The notes: a model not told the origin generated them from the sequence alone. DNA of 64,000 bases from UBA7803 sp034522075 (GCA_034522075.1 JAXHLO010000006.1:372001-436000), one strand, 5' to 3'. Positions 27,587 to 37,250 are shown, counted from the stretch's first letter. A program made the numbers and translations.

Positions 27587-29008
27587 ATGAACCTGCCCTC
27601 TCTGGAATCCGTCCACGTTCTGGTCGTCGGCGACCTGATGCTGGACCGTTACTGGATGGGCTCGGCCCGGCGGGTATCCCAGGAAGCCCCGGTGCCGGTG
27701 GTGGAGGTGGATCACACCGAAGACCGCCCCGGCGGTGCCGCTAACGTGGCATTGAACGTGGTGAGCATGGGTGCGCGCTGCACGCTGGTAGGTCTGGTGG
27801 GCGATGATCCCGCCGCGCAGAGCCTGGAAACCATGCTCAGCGCGGCCGGCGTCACCTGCGATTTCATCACGGTCGACGACTGGCCCACCATTCTGAAGCT
27901 GCGTGTGGTGAGCCAGAACCAGCAGTTGCTGCGCACCGATTTCGAGCGGCCGCTGCCCGCCGATCTGCGCGCGGCCGTGCAGGGGCGGGTCGAACGTCAC
28001 CTGGGCGGCGCCAGCGTTGTCGTGCTGCAGGACTACGACAAAGGCGCGCTGGATGACCCGGGCGGGCTCATCGGCGCAGCGCAGGCCGCCGCTGTCCCCG
28101 TGCTCGTCGACCCCAAACACAAACCCATGGCGCGCTATGCCGGCGCCGACCTGGTGAAGCCCAACGTGCACGAGTTCGAGGCCGCCGTGGGTCCGTGGGC
28201 CGATGACACGGAGCTGGTCTCCCTGGGCCGGCAGCTGTGCGCCGAGCACGGTCTCAATGGGCTGGTGATCACCCGCGGCGAGCGCGGCATGACCGTGGTG
28301 GAGGCTGATGGCTCGCACCACCACATTCCGGCTCTGCCGGTGGACGTCTACGACGTGACCGGCGCCGGTGACACGGCGGCCGCCGCCCTGGCGGTGACCC
28401 GCAGCCTGGGCTGGGCGGCAGGGGCCTGTGCGCAGGTGGCGAACGTGGCCAGCGGCATTGCCGTGGGCAAATCGGGCACTGCGGCGGTCACCGGCCCGGA
28501 GCTCGCCGTGGCGTTGGCGGCAGCCCCCCGCCCCGACCGGGGCATACTCGAGCGTTCCCAGCTCGTGGACGCGGTGGCGCAGGCGCGCGGCCGCGGTGAA
28601 CGCATCGTCTTCACCAACGGCTGTTTCGACATTCTGCACGCCGGCCACGTGGCCTACCTGGAGGAGGCGCGCGCACTGGGCGACCGTCTGGTGGTGGCGG
28701 TGAATGCAGACGATTCCGTGCGCCGGCTGAAGGGCAGGGGCCGGCCGGTCAACTCCCTGGACCGGCGGCTGCGCGTGCTGTCCGGGCTGACGGCCGTGGA
28801 CTGGGTGCTGGGTTTCGAGGAGGACACGCCGGAAGCCCTGCTCACCGCGCTGCGTCCGGATGTGCTGGTGAAGGGCGGCGACTACAGCGCCGATCAGGTG
28901 GTCGGCGCCGATATCGTCGAGGGTTACGGCGGGGAGGTGCGGGTCCTCGGCCTGGTGGCGGATCTGTCCACGACGGCCATCGTCGCGCGCCTGCAGCAGG
29001 GCGAGTGA
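27587..29008 (+). CDS. hldE: bifunctional heptose-7-phosphate kinase/heptose-1-phosphate adenylyltransferase HldE
   Basis: Supplies ADP-heptose for WaaC and WaaF. The N-terminal ribokinase-type domain (1 to ~315) shows LMLDRYW, RPGGAANVALNV and the anion hole DVTGAGDTAAAALA near 258. The C-terminal nucleotidyltransferase domain (from ~335) has FTNGCFDILHAGHVAYL (HxGH) and KGGDYSADQVVG. 473 residues, family-typical, both active sites intact. A fused HldE rather than separate HldA/HldC is usual for gammaproteobacteria. Confidence 0.97.
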   Translation: MNLPSLESVHVLVVGDLMLDRYWMGSARRVSQEAPVPVVEVDHTEDRPGGAANVALNVVSMGARCTLVGLVGDDPAAQSLETMLSAAGVTCDFITVDDWPTILKLRVVSQNQQLLRTDFERPLPADLRAAVQGRVERHLGGASVVVLQDYDKGALDDPGGLIGAAQAAAVPVLVDPKHKPMARYAGADLVKPNVHEFEAAVGPWADDTELVSLGRQLCAEHGLNGLVITRGERGMTVVEADGSHHHIPALPVDVYDVTGAGDTAAAALAVTRSLGWAAGACAQVANVASGIAVGKSGTAAVTGPELAVALAAAPRPDRGILERSQLVDAVAQARGRGERIVFTNGCFDILHAGHVAYLEEARALGDRLVVAVNADDSVRRLKGRGRPVNSLDRRLRVLSGLTAVDWVLGFEEDTPEALLTALRPDVLVKGGDYSADQVVGADIVEGYGGEVRVLGLVADLSTTAIVARLQQGE

Positions 29009-29026
29009 GCGGGCAGCGTAGCTGCC

Positions 29027-29788
29027 TCAGCGATCACCACTGACGGCGGCGGCGTTGGCGCGCAGGTGTGTCTCGTCGATGGTGCCCACCACCAGGCTGG
29101 CAACACCCGGCTGAGCGGCCGCGAACTGCAGGCTGGCGGTGCCGGCATGGCCGCTGGCCAGGGCCTTCTTGATGAGCACGCCGCAACCGGCTGAGCCGGC
29201 CTCGGCGATGAGCGGCAGTTCGTCCCGATAGTCCAGATTCAACGTCGCCATGATCACGTCACAGCCCAGCTCCAGGGCGCGGCGGCCGCCCGCCAGGGTC
29301 TTGTGCGACATCCCCACGGCCCGGACATGGCCCGCATCGCGCAGCGCCATCAGCGTTTCCAGCGCACCGCTGTGGTCCAGGACCGCCAGGTCGTCACCGT
29401 CGGAATGGATCAGCACGACGTCCAGACGGTCGGTGGCCAGGCGTCGCAGCGAGCGTTCCACGCTGCGCCTGGTGTGCTCCGGGGAAAAGTCGAAAAAGGA
29501 GCGGCCGTCGACGAACTCTTCGCCGACTTTGCTGCACAGCACCCAGTCATCACGTTGTCCGTGCAGCAGGCGGCCGAGCCGTGCCTCGCTGGTGCCGTAG
29601 GCCGGGGCCGTATCCAGCAGGTTGATGCCGAGCTCGCGGGCCACCTCCAGCAGACGGGTCGCCGCGGCGTCGTCCGGCAAGGTGAACGGCCGCGGGTATT
29701 TCACCTGCTGGTCCCGGCCCAGCTTCACGGTGCCGAGGCCGAGCACGGAGACTGCCATGCCGGTCCTGCCCAGGGGCCGCCGCTCCAT
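29027..29788 (-). CDS. aldo/keto reductase
   Basis: A 253-residue NADPH-dependent oxidoreductase of the AKR superfamily: start MERRPLGRTGMAVSVLGLGT, catalytic-tetrad segments LLDTAPAYGTSE (Asp, Tyr) and VLCSKVGEEF (Lys), then DVVLIHSDGDD where the usual active-site His is visible, and the NADPH region KKALASGHAG. It is shorter than the ~320-residue norm, lacking part of the C-terminal loops. The ATG lies two bases after the stop of the upstream FAD oxidoreductase, so the two are coupled. Substrate unknown. Confidence 0.85.
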   Translation of the reverse strand: MERRPLGRTGMAVSVLGLGTVKLGRDQQVKYPRPFTLPDDAAATRLLEVARELGINLLDTAPAYGTSEARLGRLLHGQRDDWVLCSKVGEEFVDGRSFFDFSPEHTRRSVERSLRRLATDRLDVVLIHSDGDDLAVLDHSGALETLMALRDAGHVRAVGMSHKTLAGGRRALELGCDVIMATLNLDYRDELPLIAEAGSAGCGVLIKKALASGHAGTASLQFAAAQPGVASLVVGTIDETHLRANAAAVSGDR

Positions 29789-29790
29789 GA

Positions 29791-31008
29791 TCAGGTTGCC
29801 CACGGAACCCGCCCCACGGCGGCCCGGGGCAGTTCCAGCGGCGGCGCCGGGGAGCATTGCGGCGCCGGCAGCAGGTCGAGGACTTTGTCCCCCAGATCCG
29901 GAACCAGGCTGAGCTTGGTGGGCCAGGCGACGATGCAGTCACCGGCGGCTGCGGCGAAAGCCTCGTCCGGCCGGCGGCCGCCGTCCTGCTCGGGCTCCGC
30001 CCGGTCGATGCGCAGGGTCGATACTCTGGCGTCGCGCCAGTCGATCCAGGGCAGGCAGGTCTGCAGTTCTTTGCGGGCATGGGCGGCTAACTCCTCAGCA
30101 CTCATGGTCACGCCATCGCTGGCGATCTGACCGCCCAGATACCATAGCCAGCCATCGCCATCACAGTGGCTGGTGATGGTCAGGCGCGGTTCCGGCCGAC
30201 GGATGCCGGTGAGGCAATGGGCATACAGCGGATGCGGATAGGCATGGCGGACCACTACCTGGTGCAGTGGCCGCAGCTGCATGCGCGGCTGGTCTATGCC
30301 CAGATGCTCGAGCAGTGACTGACTGCCGGCGCCGGCGGTCAGCACCAGCCGGCTGGCCAGCAGGCGGCCGCCCGGAATCGCCACACGGATGCCCTGCTCG
30401 CAACGTTCTACGTCCTGCGGCTGCACGGCGTAGCGGTAGACGCGGTCGGCGACCCCGTCGAGGAGCGCGTCGAGCAGGGCGGGCGTATCCAGGACGAAGT
30501 CGTTCAAGGCGTAGACCACGCCGCGGAAACCGGGATCGGCCAGGGCGGGGGGATAGTCGGCCGGCGCCAGGCGCTCGATCCGGCCGCGCAGCGCACGGCT
30601 GGCGAAAAACGTCGTGAGTCTGCCCAGCGTGGAGTGGGCGGCGAACATGTAGTAACGCTGCGACAGCGGGGCCAGACCGCGCAGGTCGATCTCGCCGTCG
30701 CCGTCGAGGCAGCGAGCCCAGCGTCGCGGCATATCGGCAATGGCTTCGGAGGCGCCGCTCAACGAGCCGGACAGGGCGTACTTGAGGCCGCCGTGAATCA
30801 TGCCCTGGCTTGCCAGGGTCTGGCTGCCGCCGAGGGCGTCGGCTTCGAGCAGTACCACGGCGTAGCCGCGCCCGCTCAGCAGGCGGGCCAGCCACAGACC
30901 GGCGATGCCGCCGCCGACGATGACGGCGTCGACGCGCACATCGCGTTCTGCCGGCCTCCTGCTGGAGTCTTGAGTCATTGCCGTGTGGCTGTCCCGATTC
31001 GCCGTCAT
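29791..31008 (-). CDS. FAD-dependent oxidoreductase (DAO family)
   Basis: A 405-residue flavoprotein with the Rossmann motif DAVIVGGGIAGLWLARLLSG near residue 27 and ALGGSQTLASQGMIHGG near 58, followed by a substrate domain. Similar proteins sit beside an aldo/keto reductase and hldE/waaA in Pseudomonas, so the pair is conserved with LPS genes without a known role. Start ATG 31008; an ATG ten codons in is possible. No signal peptide. Its end is two bases from the start of the reductase gene. Confidence 0.85.
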   Translation of the reverse strand: MTANRDSHTAMTQDSSRRPAERDVRVDAVIVGGGIAGLWLARLLSGRGYAVVLLEADALGGSQTLASQGMIHGGLKYALSGSLSGASEAIADMPRRWARCLDGDGEIDLRGLAPLSQRYYMFAAHSTLGRLTTFFASRALRGRIERLAPADYPPALADPGFRGVVYALNDFVLDTPALLDALLDGVADRVYRYAVQPQDVERCEQGIRVAIPGGRLLASRLVLTAGAGSQSLLEHLGIDQPRMQLRPLHQVVVRHAYPHPLYAHCLTGIRRPEPRLTITSHCDGDGWLWYLGGQIASDGVTMSAEELAAHARKELQTCLPWIDWRDARVSTLRIDRAEPEQDGGRRPDEAFAAAAGDCIVAWPTKLSLVPDLGDKVLDLLPAPQCSPAPPLELPRAAVGRVPWAT

Positions 31009-31104
31009 GAAGACGCTGGCCCGCTGGGTATGACGGCAACCTAGCCGGCTGCGGGCACTGCCGCAAGCTTGACGTCTTTACCGGCCGCCGCGCAGTCTTG
31101 TCAG

Positions 31105-32427
31105 ATGTGGAATCTGCTCTATCAGAGCCTGCTGCTGCTGGCCTGGCCCTGGGTGCACGTGCGCCTTTACTGGCGCGGCCGCCGTGAGCCGGAATACCGT
31201 CAGCGCATCGGCGAGCGCTTCGGCCGGGTGCCGGCGGGTCTGACGCCCGGCGGTCTGTGGTTTCACACGGTCAGCGCCGGGGAGACCATCGCCGCCGCGC
31301 CGCTGATCCGTGAGCTGGCGCAGGCGTTTGCGGATCAGGTATTTCTGGTGACCACCATGACGCCCACGGGTTCGGCTCAGGTGCACGCCCGGCTCGGTGA
31401 TCGTGTGCAGCATTGTTATGCGCCCTATGATTTTCCCTGGGCGGTGCGCCGCTTTTACGATCAGGCCCGGCCGCGTCTGCTGGTGCTCATGGAAACCGAG
31501 CTCTGGCCCAACCTCATTGCCGAGGCCTGGCGCCGCGGGGTACCTGTGGTGCTGGTCAATGGCCGTCTGTCCGAGCGGTCGGCGCGCGGCTACAGTCGCC
31601 TGGGCGGCCTGACCCGAACCATGCTGGGCCGGCTCGAGTACGTCGCCTGTCAGTACCCGGAACACGTGCGCCGCTTCGCCGCTCTGGGTGTGCCGGAGGA
31701 TCGGTTGGCCGTTCATGGCAGCGTCAAGTTCGATGCCGCCCTGCCGGCGGACCACGGTGAACGGGTAGCCGCCCTGCGCCGGCGCTTCGCCCTGGACGAC
31801 GGCCCGATCTGGGTTGCTGCCAGCACCCACCCCGGCGAAGAGGCGCTGGCACTGGCGGTGCACCGGCGCTTGCAGGCCCGGTTTGCGGGAGCGCGCCTGG
31901 TACTGGTGCCGCGCCATCCGTGGCGGGCCGCGGAGGTGATGGATCTGGTTCGCACCTTCGGCTGGGTGCCGGCTGCGCAAAGTGCCCCGGATCCGGACAC
32001 CGATACCTCCGCCGAGGTCATCATCGGCGACACCATGGGCGAGTTGCTCTATCTCTACGCCCTGGGCGACGCAGCTCTGGTGGGGGGCAGCTTCAGCGGT
32101 ACTGGCGGCCACAATCCCATCGAGCCGGCACTGTGCGGTGTACCTGTCATAATGGGTCCCAGCATCTTCAACTTCGCCGATGTGGTGGCCCGCTTCCGGG
32201 AGGCGGATTGCCTCGAGCTGGCAACGGACGAGCAGACCGTGGCGCAGGTGCTGGAAGGCTGGCTGGCAGACCCGCAGGCACGGCGCAATCGGGGGTCGCG
32301 GGCACGGCGGGTGATCGCGGATAATGCCGGCGCCAGCGCGCGCCTGCGGGCTCTGCTCGAAACGCAGATCCGTGCCGTGGACGCCGCTGATGGCCGTGGC
32401 GCGTCGGCTGGGACAGTCAGCCAGTAA
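31105..32427 (+). CDS. waaA: 3-deoxy-D-manno-octulosonic acid transferase WaaA (KdtA)
   Basis: Transfers Kdo from CMP-Kdo to lipid IVA, the first core step. The 440-residue protein has an N-terminal membrane anchor (about 1-22), FHTVSAGETIAAAPLIREL near residue 52, ETELWPNLI near 128, NGRLSERSARGY near 150 and GGSFSGTGGHNPIEPA near 325 (donor site). One or two Kdo residues may be added depending on species. Start set at ATG 31105 (MWNLLYQSL), the first Met matching the family; an in-frame start 12 codons upstream is unlikely. Confidence 0.96.
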   Translation: MWNLLYQSLLLLAWPWVHVRLYWRGRREPEYRQRIGERFGRVPAGLTPGGLWFHTVSAGETIAAAPLIRELAQAFADQVFLVTTMTPTGSAQVHARLGDRVQHCYAPYDFPWAVRRFYDQARPRLLVLMETELWPNLIAEAWRRGVPVVLVNGRLSERSARGYSRLGGLTRTMLGRLEYVACQYPEHVRRFAALGVPEDRLAVHGSVKFDAALPADHGERVAALRRRFALDDGPIWVAASTHPGEEALALAVHRRLQARFAGARLVLVPRHPWRAAEVMDLVRTFGWVPAAQSAPDPDTDTSAEVIIGDTMGELLYLYALGDAALVGGSFSGTGGHNPIEPALCGVPVIMGPSIFNFADVVARFREADCLELATDEQTVAQVLEGWLADPQARRNRGSRARRVIADNAGASARLRALLETQIRAVDAADGRGASAGTVSQ

Positions 32428-32461
32428 GAGACGGGTGAGAGAGACAGTAAGGAATGTGTCG

Positions 32462-33922
32462 ATGAAAGCAGCACCTACGTTGTCCGGAGTTCTCCTGGCC
32501 GGATGGTTGGTTGGATCACTGACCGGGGCCCCGGGGGTCCTGGCTGCACAAGAAGGCGATGGAGAGTTTGCCGATACGACCCTGGCCGGGGTTTACGAAC
32601 TGGCGGTGGATAATGATCTCACCATTGCTCAGGCACGGGCCGAACTGCGGGCCGGTAAAGAGGAACGCAAGCTTGCTCTTTCCGGCCTGCTGCCGCAGGT
32701 TCAGGGCACCTTCGACTACAGCGACTCCGACACGGAATCACGCGGGTCCTTCCCGGCCGGCAACCAGTTGTTCCCCAATGCCTCGAACACGGAAGCCGAG
32801 ACGGATACCTGGGCCGCTTCCCTGCGCCAGCCGTTGTTCGATCTGCCGGCCTGGTTCCGTTTCAAGCAGGGTGTGGAGCTGTCCAACCAGGCCCAGGCGA
32901 CGTTCACGGTGGCTCAGCAGGAACTCATCGTGCGGGCCGTGGCCGCGTATTTCGAAGTGCTGCGGGCATCCACCAACCTGAAAGCGTCCCGGGCCCAGGA
33001 ATCAGCGCTGCAGGGTCAGCTCGAGCAGGTCAAACAACGCTTCGAAGTGGGTATGGTGGCCATCACCGACGTCCACGAAGCCCAGGCCGGTTACGATCTG
33101 GCGGTAGCCCAGCGCATTGCCGACGAAGGTCAGGTGGGCATTGCCCGGGAACTGCTCACCGTGGTCACCGGCCGCTCCCATGGCGACCTGTGGGTGCTCG
33201 ACGACGAGTTTCCGGTGGTAGATCCGGAGCCGGCCAGCAGCGCCGACTGGGTCCGCTTCGCCCGGGAGAACAACTTCGACATCAAGGTCGCGCAGTATGC
33301 GCGGGATGCCGCCCAGCGCGGGGCGCGGGCGGCAGCCAGCGAGCATCTGCCTACCGTGGATCTTTCCCTGTCGTACAGCGATGCCAGTACGGACGTCGTT
33401 CGCGAGGATCTGGTAGGCGGCACGACGTCCCGCTTCCCCAACGAAGAAGAGCGCGGTGTGGTGGCCCTGAACCTTACGGTGCCGATCTTTACCGGCGGCT
33501 TCACCAGCGCCAGCCGGCGTCAGGCCGGCGCCCGTTACGACAGCCGGATCGCCAGCTATCAGGGCACCCTGCGCACGGTGACCCAGGAGACCCGGGCATC
33601 GCACATAAAGGTGCTCTCGGACGTGGCGCGCACCCGGGCCAGAGCCCAGGCCGTGACCTCCACCCGCTCGGCGCTGGAGGCGGCAGAAGTCGGTTACGAA
33701 GTCGGAACCCGTAACGTGGTGGATGTGCTGCGCGCCCAGCAGGAATTTTTCTCCGCCGTGCGCGACTACGAGAACAGCATCATCGATTACGTGGTGGACC
33801 TGGTGCGCCTGAAGCGGCTGGCCGGAACATTGACGCCGGAAGACGTCTACGAGCTCAATCAGTGGCTGGAGCAGCCAGCCGACCCGACATTGTCGGGCGA
33901 AGATGGGAACCCGTCATCGTGA
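32462..33922 (+). CDS. tolC: TolC family outer-membrane efflux/secretion channel
   Basis: Outer-membrane channel of tripartite efflux pumps and type I secretion. The 486-residue protein has a signal peptide (about 1-28, ending GVLAAQ), then two repeated helical/beta modules: ASLRQPLFDLPAWFRFKQG near 118, RFEVGMVAITDVHEAQAGYD near 192, NLTVPIFTGGFTSASRRQA near 340 and GYEVGTRNVVDVLRAQQEFF near 408. Length and repeats match TolC. ATG 32462 chosen; GTG 32456 is in frame. Gene order tolC-DUF1249-cpdA-parE is as in Pseudomonas. Confidence 0.93.
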   Translation: MKAAPTLSGVLLAGWLVGSLTGAPGVLAAQEGDGEFADTTLAGVYELAVDNDLTIAQARAELRAGKEERKLALSGLLPQVQGTFDYSDSDTESRGSFPAGNQLFPNASNTEAETDTWAASLRQPLFDLPAWFRFKQGVELSNQAQATFTVAQQELIVRAVAAYFEVLRASTNLKASRAQESALQGQLEQVKQRFEVGMVAITDVHEAQAGYDLAVAQRIADEGQVGIARELLTVVTGRSHGDLWVLDDEFPVVDPEPASSADWVRFARENNFDIKVAQYARDAAQRGARAAASEHLPTVDLSLSYSDASTDVVREDLVGGTTSRFPNEEERGVVALNLTVPIFTGGFTSASRRQAGARYDSRIASYQGTLRTVTQETRASHIKVLSDVARTRARAQAVTSTRSALEAAEVGYEVGTRNVVDVLRAQQEFFSAVRDYENSIIDYVVDLVRLKRLAGTLTPEDVYELNQWLEQPADPTLSGEDGNPSS

Positions 33923-33992
33923 CGCTCCCGCGTCAGGCGTGTAGAGTGATTGCGCCATTCGTCAGCACGAGAGCGAGCAGCGCCCGGGAAGC

Positions 33993-34436
33993 ATGTTGAA
34001 GAAGAAGTACCGCATCGACCTGCCAGCGCACATGGCCGAGTGTGATGCCAACTACCTGCGCATGATGAAACTGTTTCCGCAGATGCGGGAAGAGGACACA
34101 GGTGAGTTCGGCATCGTCCTCGGCGGTCAGCCGTATCGGGTGCAGCTGCGGGTCACGGAGCGGGGTCCGTACACCACCAGCGTGGCAGTGCGGCAGTTGC
34201 CGCGGGCACCGTGGAACCGCCGGCCGCTCATGCTGGTGCGCCTCTACCACGATGCGCGCAGTGCCGAAGTGGTGGAGTGTCATGGCTCCCGGCACTTCCG
34301 GGCGGTATACGATTACCCGAACCGCCACATGCATCTGCCTGATGAGAAAGCGCAGGTGAACCGCTTTCTGACGGAATTTCTCTCCATGTGTCTGCGCGAT
34401 GGCGTGGCCGTGACGGAGCTGGTCCCTGCGGGATGA
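33993..34436 (+). CDS. DUF1249 family protein (YqiB-like)
   Basis: A 147-residue soluble protein with the family opening YRIDLPAHMAECDANYLRMM and the later HMHLPDEKAQVNRFLTEFLS. No catalytic motif is obvious and function is unknown. Gene neighbours (tolC before, cpdA after) are conserved across gammaproteobacteria. Its stop overlaps the cpdA start (ATGA), indicating coupled translation. Confidence 0.9.
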   Translation: MLKKKYRIDLPAHMAECDANYLRMMKLFPQMREEDTGEFGIVLGGQPYRVQLRVTERGPYTTSVAVRQLPRAPWNRRPLMLVRLYHDARSAEVVECHGSRHFRAVYDYPNRHMHLPDEKAQVNRFLTEFLSMCLRDGVAVTELVPAG

Positions 34437-35245
34437 AGCCGCCACTGCGGGTTCTGCACATTACCGACACCCACTTGCGGGCCACGGCCGGCGCGACCCT
34501 GCTCGGGGTTGATACGGCGGCCAGCCTGGACGCAGTGCTGCGTCAGGCACTGGCCGAACACGAGCCGGATGCCGTGCTGGCTTCCGGCGACCTGGCCCAT
34601 GATCCTGAACCGGCAGCCTATGAACTGTTTGCCGGTTTGTTGCGCGAGCACTTCAGCGGGCCGGTATTGCATCTGCCTGGCAATCACGATCTGAGCGCGC
34701 CCTTCGCCCGGCTGTTCGGGGCGCGGGACGCGATAGGTGCGGGCGCCTGGGAGATCGTCGGTTTCGACAGCCACGCCGACTACCGCCCAGAGGCCTCTTT
34801 CGACAGCGCGGCCCGCCAGGCTCTGGCGGAGCGAATCCGCAGCTCCCGGGCAGCGCACATACTGCTGGCGTGTCATCATCCGCCCATGCCCGTAGGGTGC
34901 CCCTGGCTGGACAAAGACTGCATCCCGGAAGGACTGGAGCTGTTAGAATCCTGCGCCGCGGCGGGCCGCCGGCCCGACGCAGCGGACACCCGGGTGCGCG
35001 GCCTGGTATTCGGCCATGTGCATCAGCAGGTAGACGAGCGGGTTGGCGGGCTGAGGGTGCTGGGTTCGCCGTCCACGTGCTTTCAGTTCGAGCCTGGCTC
35101 GTCAGGCTTTGCCATCGACCGTGCCGGTGAACGCGGGCTGCCGGGTTACCGGTGGCTCATTCTCCATCCCGACGGTGAGCTGCATACCGAGGTGCGGCGG
35201 CTCAGCGGTTATTCTCTGAACCTCGATATGTCCGACAGGTCCTGA
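34433..35245 (+). CDS. cpdA: 3',5'-cyclic-AMP phosphodiesterase CpdA
   Basis: Class III calcineurin-like phosphodiesterase that hydrolyses cAMP. All metal motifs are seen: ITDTHL near residue 10, SGDLAHD near 44, LPGNHD near 82, ACHHPPMP near 144 and FGHVHQ near 193. 270 residues, family length. The ATG at 34433 overlaps the DUF1249 stop; the gene ends six bases before parE. Its presence implies active cAMP/CRP signalling, relevant to the CRP-type site upstream of pgaA. Confidence 0.94.
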   Translation: MKPPLRVLHITDTHLRATAGATLLGVDTAASLDAVLRQALAEHEPDAVLASGDLAHDPEPAAYELFAGLLREHFSGPVLHLPGNHDLSAPFARLFGARDAIGAGAWEIVGFDSHADYRPEASFDSAARQALAERIRSSRAAHILLACHHPPMPVGCPWLDKDCIPEGLELLESCAAAGRRPDAADTRVRGLVFGHVHQQVDERVGGLRVLGSPSTCFQFEPGSSGFAIDRAGERGLPGYRWLILHPDGELHTEVRRLSGYSLNLDMSDRS

Positions 35246-35251
35246 TTATTC

Positions 35252-37150
35252 ATGGCAGAAGCGAAATATTCCGCCGAGTCACTGCAGGTGCTTTCCGGCC
35301 TCGAGCCGGTGCGACGGCGCCCGGGTATGTACACCGACACGTCACGCCCCAACCACCTGGTTCAGGAGGTTGTGGACAACAGCGTCGACGAGGCCATAGC
35401 CGGGTACGCGCGTGAGATCGATGTCACCGTGCGCAAGGACGGCTCGGTGGAAGTCGTCGATGACGGCCGCGGTATGCCCGTGGACGTGCACCCCAAATTC
35501 AAGGTAACCGGCGTGGAACTCATCCTAACCCGCCTGCACGCCGGCGGTAAGTTCGACAAGTCCAGCTATACCTATGCCGGCGGTCTGCACGGCGTAGGCG
35601 TTTCCGTGGTCAATGCGTTGTCCGACTGGCTCGAGGTGGAGATCAAGCGCGACGGCAGCGTCTATCATCAGCGCTACGAGCACGGCAAACCCAAGACCAA
35701 ACTGAAGGCCATAGACAGCGTCGGCAAACGCAATACCGGCACGCGTATCAAGTTCATGCCGGAAGCGGCCTACTTCGACTCGCCGCGGGTGTCGGTGCCG
35801 AAACTGCGCCATCTGCTGCGTGCCAAAGCGGTGCTCTGTCCGGGGCTGCGGGTCAGTCTGACGGTGGAAGCCGACCCCGAGCAGAGTGCCACCTGGTACT
35901 ACGAGGAAGGGCTGCGCGGTTATCTGGAAACCGCTCTGGCCGGTGCCGAAACCGTGCCGGCGGTGCCCTTCATGCACACGGCCGAGGGCAATGCGGAAGC
36001 CGTGGACTGGGCCATTGCCTGGGTGGTGGACGGCGGCGAGGTGATCAGCGAATCCTACGTCAACCTCATACCCACGCCGCAGGGCGGCACCCACGTCAAC
36101 GGTATGCGCAGCGGGCTGACGGAAGCCATGAAGGAATTCTGTGAGTTTCGCGATCTGCTGCCCCGCGGCATCAAACTCACCGGCGACGACCTGTGGGAGC
36201 AGTGTGCCTACGTGGTCTCCGCCAAGCTGGCCGATCCGCAGTTCTCCGGGCAGACCAAGGAAAAGCTGTCGTCGCGCCAGTCTGCCGTGTTCGTCGGCGG
36301 GATCGCCAAAGATGCCTTCAGCCTGTGGCTGAACGAGCACCCGCAGGACGGCGAACGGCTTGCCGAACTGGTCATCGGCAACGCGCAGCGGCGCGTTCAG
36401 GCGAGCCGCAAAGTGGCCCGCAAAAAGGTCACGGCGGGCCCCGCCCTGCCGGGCAAGCTGGCCGACTGCTCAGGGCAGGATGCAGACCGCGCGGAGCTGT
36501 TCCTGGTGGAAGGCGACTCCGCCGGCGGCTCTGCCAAGCAGGCCCGGGACCGCGAGTTTCAGGCGGTCATGCCGCTGCGCGGCAAGATTCTCAACACCTG
36601 GGACGTGGCCCCGGCGGATGTACTGGCGTCGCAGGAAGTGCATGATATTTCCGTGGCCATCGGCGTTGACCCGGGCTCCGACGACCTGTCGGGTTTGCGC
36701 TATGCCAAAGTGTGCGTGCTGGCGGATGCGGATTCCGACGGTGCACATATCGCCACGTTGCTGTGCGCTCTGTTCGTGCGCCACTTCCGCCCGCTCGTGA
36801 CCGCCGGTCACGTCTTCATTGCCATGCCGCCTCTGTACCGTATCGACGTGGGCAAGGAGGTCTATTACGCACTCGACGAATCCGAGAAAGTGGCCGTGCT
36901 CGACTTCATCGCCGCGGAGAAAAAACGCGGCACCGTACAGACCCAGCGCTTCAAGGGGCTGGGCGAGATGAATCCCCTGCAGTTGCGCGAAACCACCATG
37001 GCGCCGGATACCCGGCGCCTGGTGCAGCTCACCATCGACGACGCTCAGGGCACCGATGACATCATGGACATGATGCTGAACCGCAAGCGGGCGTCGGACC
37101 GGCGGGTGTGGTTGGAATCCAAGGGTGATCAGGCGACTCTAGTAGAGTGA
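35252..37150 (+). CDS. parE: DNA topoisomerase IV subunit B ParE
   Basis: ATPase subunit of the decatenating type IIA topoisomerase. GHKL motifs: EVVDNSVDEAIAGYA near residue 40, DDGRGMPVDVH near 70, YTYAGGLHGVGVSVVNAL near 107. The TOPRIM domain has LVEGDSAGGSAKQARDR near 418 and DADSDGAHIATLL near 492. 632 residues, typical of ParE and much shorter than GyrB of the same group. It is separated from parC by a 416-base gap holding paired hairpins. Confidence 0.96.
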   Translation: MAEAKYSAESLQVLSGLEPVRRRPGMYTDTSRPNHLVQEVVDNSVDEAIAGYAREIDVTVRKDGSVEVVDDGRGMPVDVHPKFKVTGVELILTRLHAGGKFDKSSYTYAGGLHGVGVSVVNALSDWLEVEIKRDGSVYHQRYEHGKPKTKLKAIDSVGKRNTGTRIKFMPEAAYFDSPRVSVPKLRHLLRAKAVLCPGLRVSLTVEADPEQSATWYYEEGLRGYLETALAGAETVPAVPFMHTAEGNAEAVDWAIAWVVDGGEVISESYVNLIPTPQGGTHVNGMRSGLTEAMKEFCEFRDLLPRGIKLTGDDLWEQCAYVVSAKLADPQFSGQTKEKLSSRQSAVFVGGIAKDAFSLWLNEHPQDGERLAELVIGNAQRRVQASRKVARKKVTAGPALPGKLADCSGQDADRAELFLVEGDSAGGSAKQARDREFQAVMPLRGKILNTWDVAPADVLASQEVHDISVAIGVDPGSDDLSGLRYAKVCVLADADSDGAHIATLLCALFVRHFRPLVTAGHVFIAMPPLYRIDVGKEVYYALDESEKVAVLDFIAAEKKRGTVQTQRFKGLGEMNPLQLRETTMAPDTRRLVQLTIDDAQGTDDIMDMMLNRKRASDRRVWLESKGDQATLVE

Positions 37151-37166
37151 GGCTCGTCGGTTGTGT

Positions 37167-37189
37167 GCAGCGGCCAGGAACTACTTTCC
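37167..37189 (+). repeat. hairpin A, left arm (parE-parC element)
   Basis: Left arm of a 107-base hairpin (37167-37273). The 23-base arm begins GCAGCGGCCAGGAACTAC and pairs with 37251-37273 with one mismatch. The 61-base loop (37190-37250) ends in GGGAGCCTTAAAGCTTC and contains a sub-stem GGCTC/GAGCC. The arm is unrelated over most of its length to the arms of hairpins B-D, although the loop is shared with them. No U-tract follows the right arm, so a plain intrinsic terminator is unlikely. Confidence 0.85.
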
Positions 37190-37250
37190 TTCGCGTTGGC
37201 GTGTCTGTAGTCGGTGGGGCTCATGTGCCAGTCGGGAGCCTTAAAGCTTC

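Noticed and set aside
26576..28648. A 690-codon minus-strand reading frame extending the lpxL-type gene
   Set aside because: The extension is antisense to hldE, whose motifs are intact; the open frame is an effect of high GC. The acyltransferase begins at 27493.
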